A program made the translations under genes and the position numbers. Positions 58,667-64,000 of a stretch of 64,000 bases of DNA are shown here, one piece after another. This DNA is from Lachnospiraceae bacterium. GTDB taxonomy: Bacteria; Bacillota; Clostridia; Lachnospirales; Lachnospiraceae. The stretch spans positions 1-64,000 of the forward strand of contig VSNM01000004.1 of the NCBI GenBank assembly GCA_009774245.1, written 5' to 3'. The notes beneath the pieces were generated by a model. That model was given only the letters and a program-made list of their open reading frames with translations. It was not told the origin of the DNA and did not search any database. Each line of letters opens with the position of its first letter. Position 1 is the stretch's first letter.

Positions 58667-60906
58667 ATTCTTTCCTTTAAACCCGTATAGCGCTTCTGTT
58701 CGTTTTCGTTCGCAATCATCTGGTTGACCGTCTCCCGGCTCCCGAGTATGGTCACACAGCTCTTCGCGCGCGTCACTCCTGTGTAGAGCAGGTTTCTGTT
58801 GAACAACATCTTCGGTCCTGTGAGCAGGGGGATGATCACTGCAGGATACTCGCTCCCCTGCGACTTATGTATCGTGACCGCATAGGCCAGCTCGATCTCA
58901 TCAAGTCCGGTGATCGGGTACGTGACTCTGCGCAGATCATCGTACTCCACCACAACAGTCTTTGCCGTCTCATTGATCTCCTTTATGATACCAACATCGC
59001 CGTTAAACACTCCCTGCCCGCTGTCAACTGCAATGCCGTACTTGCTGACAATCTCCCACTCAAGCTGATAGTTGTTTTTGATCTGCATCACCTTGTCGCC
59101 CAGACGGAACACACCGTCGCCATGTGCCAGTTCGAGCTTTTCCGGCGAAGGCGGATTGAGGTACTGCTGCAGAATCCCATTCAATGTCTCCACCCCCAGC
59201 GCCCCCTTACGCATCGGGGTGAGCACCTGAATGTCATAAATCCCCGACTTGACATATCGTGGAAGCTTTTCCGTGATCAACAGTATCATATGCTTATAGA
59301 TCACATTGACATTATCCCGCTCCAGGAAAAAGAAATCCCTGCTCTTATTGTCAAGCTTAATCGCCTTTCCCTCATTAATATAGTGCGCGTTGACTACAAT
59401 ATCACTCTCGCCCGCCTGCCGGAATATCTTTGACAGCACGACAGACGCAACGCAGCCGCTCGCCATCAGATCTTTCAATACCTGCCCCGGTCCGACCGAG
59501 GGGAGCTGATTTCTGTCACCAACCATCACCAGTCTCGTTCCCGGTGCGACCGCCTTGAGAAGCGACTGAAACAGATAGATGTCCACCATCGACATCTCAT
59601 CGATGATCACGACATCCGCCTCCAGCGGATTGAGCTCATTCTTCTCAAAATGCGCAGCTGATGACTGCCTGTCATCCGACATGTCACCGTTCAGCTCCAA
59701 AAGCCGGTGAATCGTCTTCGCCTCAAATCCGGTTGCCTCCGTCATGCGCTTGGCGGCCCTGCCGGTAGGCGCGGCCAGGAAGATATCCATGCCCTCCTGC
59801 TCAAAATAACGGATAATCATGTTGATCGTGGTCGTCTTTCCGGTTCCAGGTCCACCGGAAAGGATAAAGATGCCATTTTGTACCGCTTCGATCACAGCCT
59901 TGCGCTGGAGGACGTCCAGCGCCAGATGACAGCCCTCCTCCAATTTCCTGATCTTTTTTTCAAGTCGGTCCAGCTCCACCTTGGTAAAACGCTCCGCGCC
60001 GTCAAACGCCTGCTGGAGCTCGTACAGCATTCTGGCGCAGTTTAGCTCCGCATAGTAAGCGGTCATACCATAGATACATTTCATTTTCTGATTGTCTTCC
60101 AGACTTTTTTCCTTGATCACAAGCTTCCTGTCAATCGCAAGATTTGTGATCTGCGGCGCGATCTGCTCCGGTTTCAGCCCCAGCATCTCAGCGGACTTTT
60201 CCAGCAGTATTTCCTCCGGCAGAAAAACATGCCCCTCCGTCCCCGCCTGAAGCAGTGTGTATAAAATACCACTTCTGATCCGATAGTCCGAATCGGTGTG
60301 AATCCCAATGCGCGACGCGATCTCGTCCGCAATGCGAAATCCGATGCCGGATACATCCTCTGCCAGTTGATACGGATTTTCCTGCATAATTTTGTACAAA
60401 CCCATGCCATACTGTTTGTAGATCTTGATTGCCAGCGTGTTGGAGATGCCATATTTCTGCAGAAATAGCATGGCATCCCGTGCATCCTTTTTCTCCTCAA
60501 CCTGCTCCGCAATCTCTCTTGCCTTCCGCTCACTGATTCCCTTGATCTCCGCAAGTCTGTTCGGTTCCTCCTCGATAATTCGAAACGTATCGTCCCCGAA
60601 ATGCCGCACGATGCGGGCGGCCAGCGCCGCACCGACTCCCTTGATCGCACCGGAACCCAGATAGCGCTCCACCGCGGCTCTATCCTCGGGAGCAATCACC
60701 TCGAAGCGCTCTACCTTAAACTGCTTCCCGTAAACCGCGTGCTCGACGTAAGTTCCCTCCGCCTCAATGCTCTCACCCTCGTCGAGATTGGTAAAAATAC
60801 CGGTACAGGTAATCTCCATCTCCTCCACCTTAAGATTGATCACCCCGTAACCGTTCTGTGCATTTTTGAATATAATATGCTCGACAAACCCCTTCAGTTT
60901 TTCCAA
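58636..60906 (-). CDS. recD2: ATP-dependent RecD2-type helicase
   Basis: The protein (about 756 residues) has the RecD2 N-terminal OB-like part (GFVEHIIFKNAQNGYGVINL), tandem helix-hairpin-helix segments (GSGAIKGVGAALAARI, ISERKAREIAEQ), Walker A FILSGGPGTGKTTTINMI, Walker B VVIIDEMSMVD and the C-terminal YAVTIHKSQGSEYPAVI. It unwinds DNA 5' to 3' in repair. The TTG at 60906 behind GGAGGAAC fits the family start EKLKGFVEH; six extra codons precede it. Confidence 0.95.
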   Translation of the reverse strand: MEKLKGFVEHIIFKNAQNGYGVINLKVEEMEITCTGIFTNLDEGESIEAEGTYVEHAVYGKQFKVERFEVIAPEDRAAVERYLGSGAIKGVGAALAARIVRHFGDDTFRIIEEEPNRLAEIKGISERKAREIAEQVEEKKDARDAMLFLQKYGISNTLAIKIYKQYGMGLYKIMQENPYQLAEDVSGIGFRIADEIASRIGIHTDSDYRIRSGILYTLLQAGTEGHVFLPEEILLEKSAEMLGLKPEQIAPQITNLAIDRKLVIKEKSLEDNQKMKCIYGMTAYYAELNCARMLYELQQAFDGAERFTKVELDRLEKKIRKLEEGCHLALDVLQRKAVIEAVQNGIFILSGGPGTGKTTTINMIIRYFEQEGMDIFLAAPTGRAAKRMTEATGFEAKTIHRLLELNGDMSDDRQSSAAHFEKNELNPLEADVVIIDEMSMVDIYLFQSLLKAVAPGTRLVMVGDRNQLPSVGPGQVLKDLMASGCVASVVLSKIFRQAGESDIVVNAHYINEGKAIKLDNKSRDFFFLERDNVNVIYKHMILLITEKLPRYVKSGIYDIQVLTPMRKGALGVETLNGILQQYLNPPSPEKLELAHGDGVFRLGDKVMQIKNNYQLEWEIVSKYGIAVDSGQGVFNGDVGIIKEINETAKTVVVEYDDLRRVTYPITGLDEIELAYAVTIHKSQGSEYPAVIIPLLTGPKMLFNRNLLYTGVTRAKSCVTILGSRETVNQMIANENEQKRYTGLKERICEIRNQDLD

Positions 60907-60927
60907 ACGTATGTTCCTCCACACTAT

Positions 60928-60964
60928 AAAAGCCGACCTGTTCTTTCAAACAAGGTCGACTTTT
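60928..60964 (-). terminator. Terminator between flagellar genes and recD2
   Basis: AAAAGCCGACCTG and CAAGGTCGACTTTT pair over about 12 positions with a small loop, followed by TTTT on the minus strand. It lies two bases after the FlgJ-like gene's stop and ends the flagellar transcript. Confidence 0.8.
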
Positions 60965-60965
60965 G

Positions 60966-61355
60966 TCAATCCTCCGAAAGCGCTCCCGGCTGCACTACCC
61001 CAATGCCGTAGTTGCGTTTCATCTGCTCATACAGGATATTTGCCAGTCCAAGTCCATCGCCTTCTGTCACATTGTCACACAACTCCTGCACCGCAAAATC
61101 CTTAAAATAATCTACCATCTTGGTCGCATAACCGTCTTCTTCGTCATCTGAAAACACCTTTGTCGTCTCCAGCATCGCGCTGAATACCTGTTCCACAAAA
61201 TAAGACTCAAACTCCTTGCACGCCTCCTTGAGTTCATCCTCGTCCGCTGCCGTGCTGCTGTTTGTCAGCTTATTCTGGAGTGTCTCCATCTTGCTGTTCG
61301 AAGCCTGACTTGTCATATAGTCCGCATACGCAGAACCTACTCCACCGATATTCAT
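60966..61355 (-). CDS. FlgJ-like rod-binding protein (N-terminal domain only)
   Basis: The 129-residue protein is the rod-binding domain of FlgJ: KEACKEFESYFVEQVFSAML and the closing GLGLANILYEQMKRNYGI. It lacks the peptidoglycan hydrolase domain that FlgJ has in Proteobacteria, which is normal for Clostridia. It would cap or guide rod assembly in the cell wall. It follows the FlgG-type gene by 16 bases and ends at a terminator. Confidence 0.88.
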   Translation of the reverse strand: MNIGGVGSAYADYMTSQASNSKMETLQNKLTNSSTAADEDELKEACKEFESYFVEQVFSAMLETTKVFSDDEEDGYATKMVDYFKDFAVQELCDNVTEGDGLGLANILYEQMKRNYGIGVVQPGALSED

Positions 61356-61371
61356 ATTACACTACCTCCCA

Positions 61372-62193
61372 TTAACGTTTCAACTGGTTCGCCTGCTGAA
61401 GCATTTCATCCGAAGTAGTGATCACCTTAGAGTTCATCTCGTAAGCTCTCTGCGCCACAATCAGATTGACCATCTCGTCAGCGATCTGTACGTTGGAGCC
61501 TTCCAGATATCCCTGAATCATCTTCGTCCTGGGCAGATTATCATTTTCAGCCTCATTCATCGCCTCACCGCTTGCTGATGTCTCCGAGAGCAGGCTGTCC
61601 CCCTCCTTGCTCAGACCGGCCGGATTGTTGAACTGCCAGAGTCCGATCTGAATATCAAGGCTCTGCGGCACTCCTTTATCATCCGGGTAATACAGCATTC
61701 CGTCATTGCGGCCAACCGTGATCTTGCTGGTGACAATATCATCATCCTCGAGAATGATCGGTTCGCCCTCCGAGTTCAATACGGGAAGACCGTCTGTCGT
61801 CTCCAGCGTGATTCCCTCCGGCCCGATCGCAAACACAAAGTTGCCGTTACGCGTATAATATGTATTCCCGTCTGCGCCCCTGATACCGAAAAAGCCTCGT
61901 CCGTTCAGCGCAAAATCCGCCGGTCCCTGCGTCTCGAGCAGGTTTCCATCCGTAAAGATCGACTTGATCGAGGAATTTCTGACGCCCAGTCCTACCTCCG
62001 CGCCGATCGGTTTATTCTCCCCGTTTGCAGTAGTAGTCCTTGTCTGTATTGTCTGATATAAAAGTGATTTAAACTCCATAACCTCCGACTTGTAGCCTGT
62101 CGTGTTTACATTTGCGAGGTTATTGGCAATATTGTCTACGTTTAACTGCTGCGCAATCATACCTGTTGCGCCTGTCCATAATGACCGTACCAT
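61372..62193 (-). CDS. flgG: Flagellar basal-body rod protein, FlgG/FlhP type
   Basis: The 273-residue protein starts MVRSLWTGATGMIAQQLNVD and has the rod signature NNLANVNTTGYKSEVMEF. It ends with the FlgG-type C-terminus QGYLEGSNVQIADEMVNLIVAQRAYEMNSKVI. It builds the distal rod. In Bacillus the equivalents flhO and flhP also lie after mbl, so flhP is an equally good name. Full length. Confidence 0.9.
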   Translation of the reverse strand: MVRSLWTGATGMIAQQLNVDNIANNLANVNTTGYKSEVMEFKSLLYQTIQTRTTTANGENKPIGAEVGLGVRNSSIKSIFTDGNLLETQGPADFALNGRGFFGIRGADGNTYYTRNGNFVFAIGPEGITLETTDGLPVLNSEGEPIILEDDDIVTSKITVGRNDGMLYYPDDKGVPQSLDIQIGLWQFNNPAGLSKEGDSLLSETSASGEAMNEAENDNLPRTKMIQGYLEGSNVQIADEMVNLIVAQRAYEMNSKVITTSDEMLQQANQLKR

Positions 62194-62217
62194 TTATCCT
62201 TCCCCCTTACTTATTAC

Positions 62218-62994
62218 TTATACTCTGCTGAGAGACATTGTCTTCTCAAGTGTGTCGTCAAAAGTAGTCAGCATCTTCTGGTTTGACTCATACTGCCTCG
62301 AGATCGTTATCATATTTACCATTTCCTTGACAACGTTCGCATTCGACATCTCGAGATATCCCTGATGGATCTCCGGATTCTCCACGTCGATCTCCACTGC
62401 ACCTTCCTTGGCATCCCACATTGTCTCACCATAGTGCGTCAGATAATTGGTATCTTCAAAATCTGATATTTTGAGGCTCGCCACAAGTCTGTCATCCTGA
62501 TAAATATCTCCATTCCTGTCAAACACTGTGGTGCCCGCCGTTGTAGAGAGCTGGATTCTGCCATTCTCACCGAGGACATAATCGCCATCCTTCGTCACCA
62601 GATAGCCGTCCTTTGTGATGGTAAACCCGCCATCCCTTGTATATTTTGTAGAGGTCTCGCCCGATTTGCTGGTAAACTCAATATTGAAAAAACCTCTCTC
62701 TCCGAGCGCAAGATCATACGTATTGCCTGTATCCCTGAGTGAACCCTGCGAGAAGTCTGTGTAAGTCTCCCCGATCTTCACCCCGAGGCTCATATTTCCA
62801 AGCCTCTTCGGCGTGTTTGGACGCTCTGTCCAGTCCTTGATTTTCACTGCCATCACTTCCGAGTACGCCTGGCTCGTAGAACCTTCCTTCTTAAAACCTG
62901 TCGTGTCTGCGTTTGCCAGATTGTTCGACATGATATCCATTCTGTACTGTTCATTCAACATACCAGTGTATGATGTGTATAGACCTCTAAGCAT
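62218..62994 (-). CDS. flhO: Flagellar basal-body rod protein, FlgF/FlhO type
   Basis: The 258-residue paralogue of the next gene starts MLRGLYTSYTGMLNEQYRMD, with NNLANADTTGFKKEGS and the C-terminal QGYLEMSNANVVKEMVNMITISRQYESN. It would form the proximal part of the distal rod. The order mbl-flhO-flhP is seen in Bacillus. The two rod genes are 24 bases apart and probably form one transcript. Confidence 0.9.
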   Translation of the reverse strand: MLRGLYTSYTGMLNEQYRMDIMSNNLANADTTGFKKEGSTSQAYSEVMAVKIKDWTERPNTPKRLGNMSLGVKIGETYTDFSQGSLRDTGNTYDLALGERGFFNIEFTSKSGETSTKYTRDGGFTITKDGYLVTKDGDYVLGENGRIQLSTTAGTTVFDRNGDIYQDDRLVASLKISDFEDTNYLTHYGETMWDAKEGAVEIDVENPEIHQGYLEMSNANVVKEMVNMITISRQYESNQKMLTTFDDTLEKTMSLSRV

Positions 62995-63067
62995 AAGTCC
63001 CTCCTAAACTGTTACAATGACTTGACATTTTCCGGCCAGCACTGTCAGGAGAAGCATAGTCTGTCGA

Positions 63068-64000
63068 TCACTCATCCCTGCCGCCTGCGAGGAACTCCAC
63101 ATACTTGCCCGTGCCGATCGCCACCGCGGTCATAGGATCTTCTGCAGTCATCGTGTTGATACCTGTCCGCGACTCGATCAGATCCTCCAGTCCGCAGAGC
63201 AGACTACCGCCTCCAGTGAGGACAATCCCCCTGTCAGCGATATCAGCCGCCAGCTCGGGCGGAGTCTTCTCGAGAACACTGTGGATCGTATCGATGATCT
63301 GTGAGGTCGTCTCACGAAGAGCCTCCTCCGTCTCCTCCGAGGAAACACGGATGGTCTTTGGGAGACCTGTGACAAGATTGCGCCCTCTCACGTCCATATA
63401 ATCAACTTCTGCTCTCTTAAATGCTGAACCGATTTTAATCTTTATGTCTTCTGCTGTTCTCTCACCAATCAAAAGATTGTGTTTTTTTCTCATATATCTG
63501 ACGATGGCTTCATCGAAATCATCGCCTGCGACCTTGATCGACGCACTGACTACCGTACCGCCAAGTGAAATCACCGCAATGTCGGAGGTGCCTCCGCCGA
63601 TATCCACGATCATATTTCCGCATGGCTTCGAGATATCAATCCCCGCACCGATTGCTGCAGCGATCGGCTCCTCGATGATCTTGACATCCCTCGCGCCCGC
63701 CTGGTACGTAGCATCCTCAACCGCCTTCTTCTCCACCTCTGTGACACCGCTCGGCACACATACAGCGATAATCGGCTTCCGAAACGTCTTTCTGCCCAGC
63801 GCTTTCTGGATAAAGTGCTTCATCATCTGCTCTGTCACTTTATAATCGGAAATAACACCCTGCCTGAGCGGTCTGACGGCCACTATGTTTCCCGGCGTTC
63901 TCCCGAGCATCAGCCGCGCATCCTCACCGATGGCTTTTATTTTCTGTGTATCCCTGTCAAAAGCAACAACAGAAGGTTCTTTCAGAACGACACCTTTCCC
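63068..64000 (-). CDS. MreB/Mbl rod-shape protein (partial, 5' end off window)
   Basis: The visible 310 residues lack only the first 25-30 of the family. They contain GKGVVLKEPSVVAFDRD, the phosphate-binding MIVDIGGGTSDIAVIS and the ADP site GIVLTGGGSLLCG, and end FLAGGRDE. This actin-like protein forms filaments that place cell-wall synthesis. The location before flhO/flhP fits Mbl; sequence alone does not decide between MreB and Mbl. Internal ATGs at 63910 are not the true start. Confidence 0.95.
   Translation of the reverse strand, partial: GKGVVLKEPSVVAFDRDTQKIKAIGEDARLMLGRTPGNIVAVRPLRQGVISDYKVTEQMMKHFIQKALGRKTFRKPIIAVCVPSGVTEVEKKAVEDATYQAGARDVKIIEEPIAAAIGAGIDISKPCGNMIVDIGGGTSDIAVISLGGTVVSASIKVAGDDFDEAIVRYMRKKHNLLIGERTAEDIKIKIGSAFKRAEVDYMDVRGRNLVTGLPKTIRVSSEETEEALRETTSQIIDTIHSVLEKTPPELAADIADRGIVLTGGGSLLCGLEDLIESRTGINTMTAEDPMTAVAIGTGKYVEFLAGGRDE

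Overview
The window looks like a chromosomal segment of a motile, spore-forming Clostridia of the Lachnospiraceae type. The evidence is an mbl/mreB gene followed by flhO/flhP-type flagellar rod genes, a Spo0A-type DNA-binding domain, a cdaA-cdaR-glmM operon, AgrC/LytTR-style two-component pairs, strong AGGAGG ribosome-binding sites and mixed base composition. I see no rRNA, tRNA, CRISPR array, complete insertion sequence or prophage. Most genes lie on the minus strand. All family assignments are by recognition of motifs, with no database search. || 0-22 kb is accessory and heavily decayed. It holds an ECF sigma factor, a two-component pair fused by a deletion of roughly 650 bp, a small secreted peptide, oligoendopeptidase F, an AAA-ATPase/PD-(D/E)XK protein, a Fic protein whose catalytic core is deleted and which sits behind a four-site operator array, a degraded lanthipeptide locus (response regulator, kinase with His replaced by Tyr, 50-residue candidate precursor, LanM cut after its N-terminal half), VanZ, an L-fucose isomerase-like enzyme with a divergent LacI regulator, and an AT-rich island. 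The island encodes a frameshifted STAS/HATPase protein, a STAS-like DUF4325 protein and a PIN-domain protein interrupted by a 160-bp TA-flanked MITE. || 21-36 kb is mostly housekeeping: a paired DNA-repair radical SAM system, an MmcQ-like protein, a DMT transporter, a membrane-anchored solute-binding protein, arginine biosynthesis (argJ, argB, argD on the minus strand, argG on the plus strand, both with ArgR-like operators) and a group of immunity-like orphan proteins. || 36.6-52 kb is an extracellular polysaccharide locus: six or seven glycosyltransferases, an EpsG/Wzy-type polymerase, a Wzz-like protein, a priming sugar-phosphate transferase, a stand-alone Spo0A C-terminal domain, GDP-fucose synthesis (gmd, fcl) and a dTDP-rhamnose reductase. 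No Wzx flippase is visible. || 52-64 kb is conserved core: HPr, glmM, cdaR, cdaA, two membrane proteins, a YvyF-like flagellar-region protein, comFC, recD2, a FlgJ-like rod-binding protein, two FlgF/FlgG-type rod proteins and mbl/mreB running off the right edge.
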